Assembly: GCF_000150275.1 (NCBI RefSeq)
Contig: NW_002060951.1
Coordinates: forward strand, 700,328-764,327
Direction of reading: 5' to 3'
DNA from: Trichoplax adhaerens
Taxonomy: Eukaryota > Placozoa > Uniplacotomia > Trichoplacea > Trichoplacidae
DNA length: 64,000 bases
The notes under the pieces were generated by a model. That model saw only the letters and a list, made by a program, of their open reading frames with translations, ran no database searches and was not told where the DNA came from. This document shows, piece by piece, positions 38,610 through 51,300 of this stretch. The translations under genes were made by a program, and so were the position numbers. Each line of letters begins with the position of its first letter. Position 1 is the stretch's first letter.

Positions 38610-40580
38610 TTTTATCACATGGATTATCTACTATTCATTTTTATAAGGATAGACTAAAATTCTTTAAAAGAAAACAATAATAGTAATTTACTTTATCCAA
38701 AAATGATATTTTATCTAAGGCTTTACCAATTAAAAAATTCCAATCCGATTTGGGAAATTATATTCAAAGTTGACTGAATATACCATTGGCTTTTCTTCTT
38801 ATCCACTTTTCGACGAGTTCTAAACTAGAAATAAAGACAAGATAGATATCAAAGTCATCGTTAGATATCTATTGCTGGGCTGCCACATGATAACATTTCA
38901 ATTATATATTTTATCACTTTCTACTTTTTGGATTAATATCATCTAATTCAGTCCATAGATATGAAAAGATGGTAGCAACTGCTTATACAAATGCTCTTGA
39001 TAGATGAACAATCGACGAGATCATAATTAAATGATCTATTCTGTAACTGAAAAGTATAGTGAGTAATCTAATACGACGATGTTGAAGACATTAGAGTCAT
39101 TTATAACTTTATAGTCTTCAATAATATTGGATTTACATTTACAATAAAATTTTTGTTTTTTCTAAGAATTTTATCCTAATTTGAGAGTTCTTGCTGTGTT
39201 TGTGCAGCAAGTGATAAAGATGTCTACAGTATATTAAAGCCGTATATCTTAAAAGCGAATTTTAGAAATACTGACATAATTTTAATTGTACTAAAAAATT
39301 ATTTAACGGGCTCGTATAGCCTTAAGATCGATTCGATATTTTTATTCGCGGGCTGAATATTATTGCTCATGGAAAACGTAAATCTAAATATTAATTATAT
39401 CATATGATTTATATGTCTGCAAATATCTTTATCCTGTTACTTGAATAGCAACTTCGTATTAATGAAGCAATTTCAAAGTGGATAATCTACAAAATAGAAA
39501 GCTATGTAATGGCTTTTTCTTTTTACTATAGAGATCTAAATAGCCCTATAGCATATTGACTGTACAGTCTAAATATCTGTAATTAATAAACGTAAATATG
39601 ATGATAAAAATTGATACTGACCGCTTAGAAATAATATATATACAAAGATATAGATGCAGACATACATAAACAGTAATGGTTCGAATTCGCTAAATATACG
39701 AATATTCGAGGGTAATATAAGGATCTTTTAATCAACAATATCTGATCATCCCTTTAAAATATTTTCCTAGAACATACTTCATTCGATAGGCATCAGTAGT
39801 GCATCTCATAGATCGACTATAAATTTGTAGCCATGAAATTAACCACTTTAAAATGCTACTTCTGTAGATACAATAGCTTCATCAGGATATTTTTTCTTCA
39901 TTTCGCATCAATTTTTATTTCTTAATTATGAAATATTCAGTAGCTGTGAGTGTAACAATTTTTATTTCGAGTACGCGATAGAATAACCAATACATTCATA
40001 AATTAAATTCAATACATGTTTATATTCCTTCGAAACCTTTAAGTGCTTTGTATAATAAATGCATATAATTACTAAAACTGTCGTAAATAGGCGGGATTGG
40101 TATAATTTTATTTTATCAAGATAAAATCATTCATTTTAATATCAAAAGCTAACCGTAGGTTTGGGATATTCCAAGCATTCAGGTTATAATTTTAAACTGT
40201 ATTTGTGTTTCATCATCATAGTTATTATAGCAAGACTAGATGGTATGGGTTTCCTATGATACATGGTATAAAAATTAAGGTCCATGTATTACAAAAAGAA
40301 AGATATATAATACTATGGAACAACCTATATTTTTGCCACTTTAGATTGATCAAATCAGTAAATTACTACGATCGCTAATTCTTTTTCCATGTTAATTATG
40401 AGCGATCAGGGTGCTAACTATAAATTGATAATAGCAGTATTTTTCTGTCGACATTCTAGTTAACAGTTTGTAAAGCTAGTTATTGTAAATCTTGCCTTCA
40501 AACGGTGATTTATAACTAGTGAATTATGATACGCTTGTGAAATCACAATTTAAATCCAAACCATAGATATCAATTGTATA
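38610..40580. other. Intergenic between convergent NEK8 and GIPC genes
   Basis: This AT-rich stretch separates two genes that read toward each other, so it holds two 3' UTRs and their polyadenylation sites. An in-frame AATAAT follows the NEK8 stop closely. I see no gene or strong repeat. Confidence 0.55.
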
Positions 40581-42784
40581 TTAATGATTTCGATTTGACT
40601 TTAATCGGCCACTTTTGGCATCTCCAAGTGCTGCCCACATATCAAAGATAATATGATCTGGGAAATCGAACATCTTTAAATAGATATCTTCATCTAAGGC
40701 TGTAGCAAATTCAGATGGATTGGTTTTATCTTTCCCAAGCATTACAATAGTATCAGCTAATAAAATGAAGAAGATACTTGAATTCAATGCCTGACATCAA
40801 ATTTAATAATTTCAGAAAAAGCGAAAGCTACTTTGTTAGCAACACCTGCTACAACGTCCCTGACAATTTAAATCTTAACAGGTAATTAACTAGCTAGTAC
40901 GCTTTCCTTTACTACTAACCTAGTTGTTGATCCCGAATACCCATAAATTCTTCCAAGATATCGTCAATTTTTATAATTGCTACAGTTTCCCATGAGTTTT
41001 CCTAATCATACAAGACGTTAATGATATAATGAAAAAGCGCGATTAATTACTACAAAACTGTTAGGGTAGAATTAAAATCCTAAACTGGCAAACAATACCA
41101 TTAGTTAATATTTACATTTACTAAAGAAACATTAAGTAAGTAAGTTGCTATGATCAAGTTCATGATACATTTTGTGTTTCAATATTAATTAGTTTGTAGC
41201 TTTTATGATTGAAACTTATTATTTGCTAACTTGATATAAAGTAACTCTGTTAACGGTTTGGAAAGTGGATTACTTAACTTACTTCTATTACATGTTCTAC
41301 TACAGGAGGACCTTGCGCTTTTAATCTTAGCGTAGCCTTACCACTAGTGACATTCTTAGCACTTTGACCAGCCCCTGAACTACCGCGAGGAGCAACAGCA
41401 CCTACAAAATTGGTAACAACAGGGTAATTTTACTCTTATTCAAGCTACATCAGTAATAACTGCAAATGATACGAAAAAGGTAAACGTATATGTAGCAACG
41501 GCGCTTACCTAAACCACGCTTTGGTTCTATTAGTTCTAATGTAAATTCCAGACCAATATGTAAATCCTTTAAACACCTTGCGACATCATAATGCCTTTTT
41601 CCGATCATACTTTCGCCATTAATGCGTTGAATATGATCACCAGGTGAAATACTGCCAGCAGCATGAGCTAGGCTTCCCTCTTTAATTTTCTTAATGAATG
41701 CCATGCCATCACCATTGTCGGTTATAGTTAATCCAATAGCAGGGGACGCTTTCAGAAAAGAGATACGCTTGTAATTACCTTTTACATGAACATAAATCGT
41801 ATCTTCCAAGCCAATTTGTCCTCCTAATAGGGATTCCATGTCAACTTTAGCAGTATTGAGCGTACAATATAGAATCTAGTGATAAGATTAAGTCATATTT
41901 ATCTAAATATTCATATAGAAGACAATATTTTAGAGTATTAGCGTAAAATCGTGGAGAACACTGAGTTCGACGGCCAATGTGCGATTACATGATATATTTC
42001 ATAATTAAAATACCTATGATGTTACAAAGATTATGTATGTCTTTATCTAGAGGATAAGCTCTCACAAGACGAAGAAAATAACTAAAGCATCATTGTACGT
42101 AAAGTAAGTTTCAAGCCAAATAATGCTTACTTCACTTCCTAAAGTAAGATCATACAGTTATTTTACAGGAATATAGGACTAAGCAAGTAATGGCAGTTTT
42201 CTTTTCATAGCGGTAAAGCCTTTACAACAAGTACGATGAGAGATTGTCTCAGATTTAAACCACTTTATTTCCTGCATCGTCTCTACCTTAATGGTTATTC
42301 TTAACTCTATTTCTAAGAATATCTGCCGTACTGCACAAAAGGCTCAGAACATTTTATATCGCATTTCTTTCATAGTGGAAGTCTAGCAAATATCAAAATT
42401 TTTCATGCCCTGAGAGTAAAACACAGCTTAAAAATAAATAAAATATCTTACATCTTTGCGGTCAATTCCATGAGAAGCAGCAATTTTGTTGTACAACTCC
42501 CGAACGCTTGTAAATCCTTCTACCTTGCCAATACCACTACCATGAGCTAATTGCGTACTAAAAACTAACTTTGGCCTCTTACCAACAGCTAATCTAGCAG
42601 CCAGGTCTCGCTCTCGTCGATCATGGCAATCTTGACTGTCTCTAGTCAGTGGTCCATGACTATGGCCACTAGAAGTAGCACTCCTGTTAGAACCATAATC
42701 ATCAGAAGATGGCCGTTGAGACTCTTGGGTCGCAGATTTGGGAATATTGAGATCTGCAGATTGACTTTTACGAAAGAATGGCAT
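40581..42784 (-). CDS. GIPC: GIPC-family PDZ adaptor (five exons)
   Basis: GIPC proteins are cytoplasmic adaptors that bind C-termini of transmembrane receptors through a PDZ domain and link them to myosin VI for endocytic transport. Exons in transcription order are 42784-42452, 41875-41509, 41401-41283, 41001-40920 and 40756-40581. They total 1077 nt, or 358 aa, slightly longer than human GIPC1 (333 aa). Hallmarks are [21 protein letters not shown] and [23 protein letters not shown] of the GH1 region, a PDZ domain at about 143-225 with carboxylate loop AIGLTI followed by [17 protein letters not shown], and the GH2 segment with [30 protein letters not shown] and the ending [16 protein letters not shown]2 is the myosin VI-binding part. 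The Ser-rich N-terminus (MPFFRKSQS) is not conserved. Vertebrates have three paralogs; I cannot assign one. Confidence 0.95.
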
Positions 42785-45700
42785 TTTCGGGATACGGCGG
42801 ATTATTTTATGCCTATAAATTATATGTGTACCTATTAGTAAAACAAGAATATAACATTTTAATACTACACGTTATTGATTTCCGAAAATGAGCCCGTTGC
42901 TCATCTTTTCGAGTAGGTAAAGGAGTAAGATAGCATATATTTTCATCTCGATTCACAATTCGTTATAAATTCGGCAACATAGTGATAGATAGCTAATCAA
43001 TTGACCAATGAAATAAAAACAGGCATTAAACCCTGACTAAACCGAAGTAGAACTGTAATATAAGTACTTCTGTAAAAAATTAAACTAAATCTTTTCTCAT
43101 CACTTCCATTGAGTATCTAACGTTATTAAAAAGGATACACCTTTTAATTTCCTTGTAAGAATGATGAGTAAGGCTAAATCTACTTTTTTCCTTCCCTTTC
43201 CCTACTAGAGCATCATTTATATCCTAATGATTCCAAGTGGTATTTTAAGGATAAAAAATAAAGATCGACAGCTCTTTTATTAACTATATAGTAGTCACAA
43301 CTCTCACTTGTGGCAAGATTTGCAAAGAATTCCAGTGTAGGTACACTAACTTGGGCCACTTTCCCAATATTTCCAGTCTCTATGCTAACGATATATGAGA
43401 ACTCAATTTTTTGGCTTTAGCCCACAGATAACTGATTAATTGCTTTTCTTCACGTCACGATTCCAGCATGCTTCTCAAGCAATTATTACTTTTAATTTAA
43501 AACTGCACACGCTTAAAAAAGATTTCTACAGTGAATTCTAGTATTGGCTAGCGTGAATACATACAGTATTTCACAAGTTACATAATTCAAGAATAATTTA
43601 TTTAATTTCTAAATGGGTACAAGTAAGTAGATATTCTGGAACTTAGGGTGTTGAAACATTCATCCTCCGCCTATAGACAGTTCGGTCGTTAGATTCTAAC
43701 AAGCATTTCAATCTATGGTAAATTAAGCTAACAAGGAGTTAGCATGTTCTTATTCTGGATGTAAATCAGCATCTACACCTTTAATGGTAGAATATTATGA
43801 TGTAACGATGATGAGTAAAAGATAATGATGTGAAAATGATGAAGTATGGACTCTTTTTTTCTAATTTTATGTAGCATGGCTAGCAAGACATTAAAGAACT
43901 TTGAATCTGAAAATTATTTTGTTTGAATCAAGAATGAAGATTTCCATAACACTTTGGCATTTCAAGGCAATTTAAGAACACGTATACAGGTATTCATAGA
44001 TTTGGATGAGAACAAGCCTGCACAAACGCTTATGAAAAAGTGTAATTGCCAGCCATCTTATAAGAATGATGAATAAAGATCTATTACTTCTTTCTAATCT
44101 AAATAGTATAGCTAACTGAGCATTAGAATATTATGCTTGTAAACGCAATCCTATAAGAGCGATAAAGAAAGCCATGCAACGCGTGCTACACCTAGAAGCT
44201 AATGCAGTATAACATAGATATGGATTAGAATCTGTCTGAATAATACTATTATACGATTATAATTCTAAGGAAAGGACGAATTTACAACTGTATCTTGTCT
44301 TCCCATTTAACAAAATGATAGGCTAACAAGACATTCAATCTTTCAAAATATCATATAAAAACGACTGCTAAAGATCTACAACTCTTCCTTGACGCGTTGT
44401 AGCAGATAACCTAATGCTTTTGAATTTAAGGAATATCAGAATTAGCCTATATTCCGTTTATAAATGCAAGGTAGTACTACAGCTTTAGCAAACTTAATTC
44501 AATCTAATCGTATATAAAAGAGTTAGCTAAATGCTTTCGTGCTGAAAGTATTATCCAGTTTAGACGCCCCAGTTTAGAGGCCCCAATTACCCTTGTGGAG
44601 AAAAAAGTCCGAAAAATTGTTAGGCTACTATATCTATGCTATAGTACAATCTAAATAACTTGTAAATCACCTTTGCAAAAGCGATTCACATCATACTTGG
44701 ATCTAGAATTCTACTTAAATACGACATATACGCGTATATTTGTGCCTAATTAATTAATACACCGTACTACCATTATATTTAGATATAGAGTTGTAGCCTA
44801 ACATGGTATTATATAGATTAATGACATGTATTTAGAAACAGCATATAGGAGATTTGTATTCTGTATACAGCTAGGAGCTGGGTGCAATAAGTTAGATAGT
44901 ACTTTGATGCTTTAATAGTTTAATAAAGTTGTGTCAATACATGACAGATAGTTTAGATTTTAGTTTCTACGAGCAAGAGTTTAAGATATTCAATCATATA
45001 GCAGCAAAAAAACTGATGCCCGATACGTAAATTATGAATAATAGTTTTAACAGATTTTAGACAGGATGTGTTTGTTGTTCTAGGTGTGAAATGAAAACCT
45101 TGAACAGAAGATGTGATTGAAATGAATGTTCTTTATTTATAGCGTAGGATTAATAAAAGCGCACTGAATCAGCAAAGAGTAGGCGAAGGATTACTGTCCG
45201 GATTCTTTTTAGTTTGAATGACTTTATTCAATTTTAGTGAACTTGGATAAAGTCTTGACCCTTTTAAAAAGAGTAAATCATTCATAGAAGAGCATTCTAT
45301 TTCAATTTTTATATCCAGGAAGTTCTTGTTGGATTTTTAATCCTCAATGAAAATGCTCTGCAATTTCCATTGAATAATAAATATAGGAAATTTATCACTG
45401 AAATAATTCAATATTGAGGATACTCTTTAAAAGATCGCAGTGCTGTATATGCTTTGGAAGAAAGTAACTTTGATATTGACCTTAAGGTGTATGATTGAAA
45501 TGAAACCTGATTTAAATTTCCTTAGCTGAATGAAGAGAATTAGTAGAATAAATTCTGATCTCATAGATAAGGATGAAATTTTTTCCACTTCTAAACGGAA
45601 ATCTAATATTATCTTTATTTGACAAACTTCCCATCGAGAAAATTGAGGACTAAAGAGTGTTTATAGATGATATACCGATCTTTTCGGTAAGGACCACATT

Positions 45701-46950
45701 TTCAGAATGAAATACTTACTGAATACAGCTAAATTAATACTATGTCTTTTCAAATTTTTATTGATCTCTAAAGTGAAATAATACGTAGTCTTTATTTGGT
45801 GATAGAAAAAATTCTCATTAGACTTCTCTTTCGGTTACACCCGCTTTTATCCTATCTATAGATGGCATCTTCTAAATTTCCCATTTATAGCTAATAGGAA
45901 ATCGAAGGAAGATTTTATTTATTGCAATGAGATCTATCTAGAGAAATCTATTTATCAAGTCTTAATCGATAACGGAGGAGTTTCGCATAAAATACAACAG
46001 CCTTAATCCCATTGCAACAGATATCGTTTAAAATTTTCTATCTATAAGCAAAGTATGGAGAATACTTGCTGGATGAATAAAGGGAATTTATGGGTAATTT
46101 AGTAATATCAGTGCTAGGAGTGTGCTTAAAATATGCTGGAACTTTTAATTCTGTCTCAATCATCTTTATTTAATTTAATCAGCTGTATCTAAAGAGGAAT
46201 CCTATGCAATTTATACTTTCAATAAATGGCGAAATTTTTTGCTAAATACTATTTCTTACTCAGTAGTAGATATTATCCTAGTCGGTAAGCCCTTTTAATT
46301 AATTACTTATAAATCTGTTATTGATTCGTTTAGATCCAATCATGTTATGCTCAATGCATTGTAATACCTGATTTTAGATAAGACATGCTAGAAAATAAAG
46401 TCTAGAATCCTAGCCTTTGATAGTAATCGGATAAATTGATTAGCAAAATCGTGTAGGACAGTCAACAAAACTGTTCGAAAATCGAAATTCGATTTTTTAC
46501 TCAAAGTACAACTATGGAATAGGAAGATCGATAATAAATAATCTATTCTTCACGTATAAAAATGTTGATATTACCTATCATTCAGGCGAATCGAGTAAGG
46601 TATCAATATTGATAATATCTCCCGATTTAACTAGAGTTATTTCCATACTGCAATACACATTCACATCGATATTATGCCTTTGTAAGAAGATGAAAAAGGA
46701 TTCCAAAGGTAAAGTAATGAAAATTGCTTTTCAAAAGATGGATAAGCCATTACCAGTAAAACATAGATAGATGTAAGCATAAGTCAGTTTGCTAGAATCT
46801 ATAATATTACATTGTCAAATATAGACAGATTAATTATTGAATTATAATCTAGTGTAAATACAACCAAATCTAGATAGAAACTGGAAAAATCTTTTTTGAT
46901 TTATGATCAAAGATACCGAATAAATGTAGAGCGTATTTGAAATATTAATA
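42785..46950. other. Intergenic, upstream of GIPC
   Basis: No gene recognised. The first few hundred bases should hold the GIPC promoter. From about 45.3 kb rightward, short motifs recur that resemble the roughly 185-bp satellite described next (for example the CCATTTATAGC and AGAATACTTGCTGG areas), but they are too decayed for me to delimit units. Confidence 0.45.
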
Positions 46951-47990
46951 CGATAAAATGGTCGCCCAGTGAAAAAGAAAGCTTTGTAGAGTAAACTACA
47001 GCTTAGATATCATCAGATCACGTTTCCCATTTTTCAACATGCCTTCACTTATTAAAGACTAAATCGGTGAAACCCTCTCTTTTTTCATTCATTGCAAAAG
47101 ATTGAGATAGAAGTTAAAGGAAAATTGATGTGTTGACTAAAGCATAGCTATTCCATGTCAGGAAAAATAAGATAAGATAGTTTAGAGCATCATCAAGCTC
47201 ATTTCCAGATCTCCAAAGCATTATTTTTATATCGATTAGGTCAAATCGATATTCCTTTGGCTCTTTGCCAACGATTTACGACTAAATTGGAACGAAAATA
47301 CAAAGTATACTAATGAAACGGATACAGCAGGAAAAGAGACTAATATAAATTGAGATGTAGCCATCACCCTAACCCTATCCTTTTTCCCCAACTTTGTCAA
47401 GATCAGCATTTTACGCTAAGTTATAAGGAAAATAATCTTAATTTTCATTCATAGGCAAAATTACGAATAAAAATTGAACGATAAATGAAGCAATAGCTGG
47501 AGAAAAAAAGGGTATACCAAGTAAGAGGAATCAGTGTAGATTAAAATACTATGACCGACGTCTGGCCCTGTTTTCTAATATTTACTAAATCTCCCGTAGG
47601 CTCAAAATTGCACGAAAGTAAATCAATTTTTTCATTCTTAGCCAAAATACTGAAGATAGTAAAAATGGAACAAGCTTTCGAAAAACTAGAGAAAATGGTT
47701 ATACTAAGCCAGGTAGGCTGATATAGACTGAAAAATGGCAATTTTCCTTTCCCTTTTATTACCTAATATAAATCACAATCATCTGTTTTAGTCAAAATTT
47801 GGTTATCTTAAAAACGATCCCAGTAATCAGTCATCGCTAAATATTGACGATGGAAATGGGATAAAAACGAATGTTAATTTAGTAAAAATAATCCTGCTGG
47901 GCAATGGAGAATGCTGTAGATTAAGAAATCATCAAGTCCATCTTTATTATACAACTACATCCTCTGTTGTCCCAGCTAAGCTGCGTTAAA
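46950..47990 (+). repeat. Degenerate tandem repeat, about 185-bp period
   Basis: A block reading roughly TGTAGATTAA-ATCATCAAG recurs near 46992, 47180, 47350, 47535, 47718 and 47915. A second block reading TTTTTCATTC-TAG-CAAAAT recurs between these in constant order (near 47081, 47441, 47627 and 47782). The units are heavily diverged, so this looks like an old satellite. It encodes nothing. Confidence 0.5.
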
Positions 47991-50099
47991 AAATTGTCAT
48001 CGTCCCTGATTAATGCCTTCCATTTAAGAAAGTAAGGCAAATTTAAGATAACTCTGGGAACATAACGGCTTTAAAGTAAGAGAGAATATCATAAATTAGC
48101 CTAAGACAACTATTTAGCCACGTTTTCTACTATTTAATTAAGCTGTCTAATCGCAACTCGATACTGGATCCTTTCTTCATGATTTAGAATATCAACGACT
48201 CTTTCAACTACTACATGGTATCTCATACTCCAGTTATAGGTAATTAAAGAAAGAGAAAAACAATTAATCTATTTTATTAAATACATTATTATCCATGGCT
48301 TTTAAATGTGTACAGCTTAGCTAAAAGTAATCTTTGAACGTTGAAAGTAGAAAAGTTAAAGTGAAATTTCAATCTCACCAGACGATGTTGCGTATGTAGA
48401 CATGCTTTGTATATCGATTTGTCTAACTTATCGCTTAGAATTTTACTCGTTCTATTTCAATATAGTGATGAAATACTCGTTTTAAATTAAAAATATTGGA
48501 GATAAAAGTCAACATTATTTGAAAATAATCTTCTCCTTACCGTTTCGGGCTGACAATTTTTTAACAAGATGGAAAAGATAGCAACAGTCTAAATAGAACA
48601 GTAAATTATTGTTGTTATTATTATCATCATTTTACCTTAAGAAACAATGTTTTCTTGAAAGATGAATAAAATGGATTGCCCAACCACTCTACCATATAAA
48701 AACTATTTTGACATGAAAGCTATACCAAGTCAAGTCACCGATAGGAATTTTTCGTCAAAGGCTTAATCTAGCAAATAAGTGCTAAAGTATATTTTAGCTC
48801 AAATTAAATTGGATAGAAGGCAGAATAGTCATTCAATTTTCACGTTGACGACTAATGTATGTATACATACAAGGCGACTGTCGATTGGATGGAATAATAG
48901 TCAAGGGTATTCAATGCTTAATCGGTAAACATATTGCCAGCATGGTCTACAATAGAATAAATTGCATTATCTTCTCTTAGATCTTGAATTGGCTAGAACC
49001 TCATCAAGGCAATACTTTTGTCTTTGATTGATGTCATCTTAGTCTTGAGCGGAAAAGCTATTATTGACTTGGTATTTGAATATCAATAGATCGATTTTAT
49101 GCGTGACTATTATTACACCATCTAGGCTGTACTTGCATTTTAGAGCCGTTACTAGTAAAAACGCGATTGTTTAATTAGCATTTATATGATCTATCCATAT
49201 AAAATATCATCAATAATTCTACGAGGCGATCATTTAAATTCTTATCTAATTCAATCGTATCATATCTTTGACCTATTTTTAACGAAAGAAAAGATGAATA
49301 GTCATAATTTCTGCGATAAATAAAAAATTTTGATGGCATGATCTATTGGTATCGTGAAAAATAAAAAGTATGAGAATATATCAAAATTTTCCTACGACTA
49401 CTATTGTCAACATAATCTATAGAAATTTTATCCACTTTGGTCTGTAGACCCAGTTGACACAATAATATCATAGAAATATAGTAGGTGTGTTATAATGTAC
49501 CAGCATCAAAAATAAATGATAATCAATAGAATTATAGTTAATTAAGTAGTAAATAGAACAGAAGATAGGACTTCTATTTTCAACGGTTAATACTATATCA
49601 TTGTATGATATACTATAATGTAAAATATAATGGTATCTATGCATACGCGTTAATAAAAGATTAGGAATATGTACGTGGTATTTGGGATCGTTAATATTGA
49701 ATAAAGAATCGGTGTCTATAGTGGCTTATAAATGCGGTACTGTAATACGGAAATAACATATGGAAAAACGATTATCATAGACCGTTATCAAGAGGTGTAT
49801 AGAATCTATAACAATGTCTTGCAGCAGTTTGTACGTATATTAAATTCCTGTCTACGGCAATTCTGCCACGGCATATTACTGAATGCTGAGAAAAGTACGA
49901 GTACATTGGCAGCATGTAAATATTGCAAATATATTTATAATTATTAAGCCAGTCTATGGAGCTGTTATTTATTATAGTCTAGATGCTACTGCAATACAGT
50001 ACATAGATTAGTAATTATAAAAAAATTACCATTAGCAAGAATAGGTTACATCTATAGCATTATAGGTGTGTTTACGACAGATAATTTTATCTGCAATGG
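47991..50099. other. Intergenic, no gene recognised
   Basis: AT-rich DNA between two areas of degenerate repeats. The 71-codon frame at 49732-49947 lies at the left edge of the second repeat area and has no domain. Confidence 0.45.
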
Positions 50100-51300
50100 C
50101 CAACACAGTGTTATGGCATGTTATACCACAGAAAGTAAGAGTGTATGTACATATCATATCTTAAGACTAATATATATTAATGATTAATGAAGCCTATATA
50201 GCTATTATCTAATATGTGGTTTGCATACGGTAGTACAGCAATATTATATAAGGATTAATAACTATAAAATATCATCAGTAGCAGTAGATCGTCATCCACA
50301 GTATTTTGGCTGCTTATATCGTATTTGTATTTTTAATCACGGTCAGTACGGGGTTATGGTATAATTTAGCATAGAAAGGAAAATAAACTGGATACATACC
50401 TATGAACTTGAAATCTTTTATGATTCTTATTATAGTCCCTGAACCTATTGTCTAAGTCTATATAATTTGATATTTGGTACAAAATGACACAGAAGTAGGC
50501 GAGTTTTAATACTGTAATATTGAAATATCAAGAATAGTATATTATTTGCAGTATTATAAACTTTGTAGAATAGACATTAGTACTATCTTAACGACCGACT
50601 GTAATGATATATTATTGTTTAGATTGTAATATTATTGTCAAAATTATAGCGATAGTAATAACAAGTACAGTATGGTCATATTGTTAGTGCAGAGGATGTT
50701 CCAGTTCTAGCTCCGTTAGCAACAGCAGTAATCATAGAATTAGGTTCTTATACTGAATCTATAAGTTAATAGATGTTGTTCAGTAATTTCTGTTTATGGT
50801 TTTCGGGTTGTAAACAAGCTAAGAATATAAGCAGCTAAAGTAACGCAATAGAGTTTGTCCTTTTTCGTACTTGAGATTATAGTCTGCAGTTGAAAATATT
50901 TGTTAACGAGAACCTCTTAATAGACTGTTTTGCTCCGAATCTTTTGGGATAAGAATTATTAGAGAATTAGGAAGAACAGATTTATTACACCAATACCTTG
51001 CATTATCGTATGATATAGAGCGGAAAGTAAAGGTGTGCTATACATATCGGTAGCTTAGAAATTTTTTTATGATTATTAGTACAATCTATATAATGATATT
51101 CTATAATGGAATATATGATCTATTACAATATTAAATAGAATTGTGGTTTCATAACGTACCTTAGCAAAGAAATAAACTGTATGTTTCGTCAATATAGAAG
51201 GTACAACTCTTAAATACAGTAGTCAACACTGGATCAAGGTCTAATATGCCACAGCAGGTAAGGATATTCGTATATATGTTATACATACATATATGTATGC
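50100..51300 (+). repeat. Degenerate repeat family, spacing about 220-235 bp
   Basis: A block like ACAGTG-TATGG-AT-ATACCACAGAAAGTAAG-GTGTATGTACATAT recurs near 50105, 50340, 51005 and 51225. Intervening copies expected near 50570 and 50790 are poorly preserved. The matches are short, so this call is tentative. Confidence 0.35.

Noticed and set aside
39670-39695. GGTTCGAATTC, resembling a tRNA T-loop (B box)
   Set aside because: No matching A box, anticodon stem or acceptor pairing could be found upstream.
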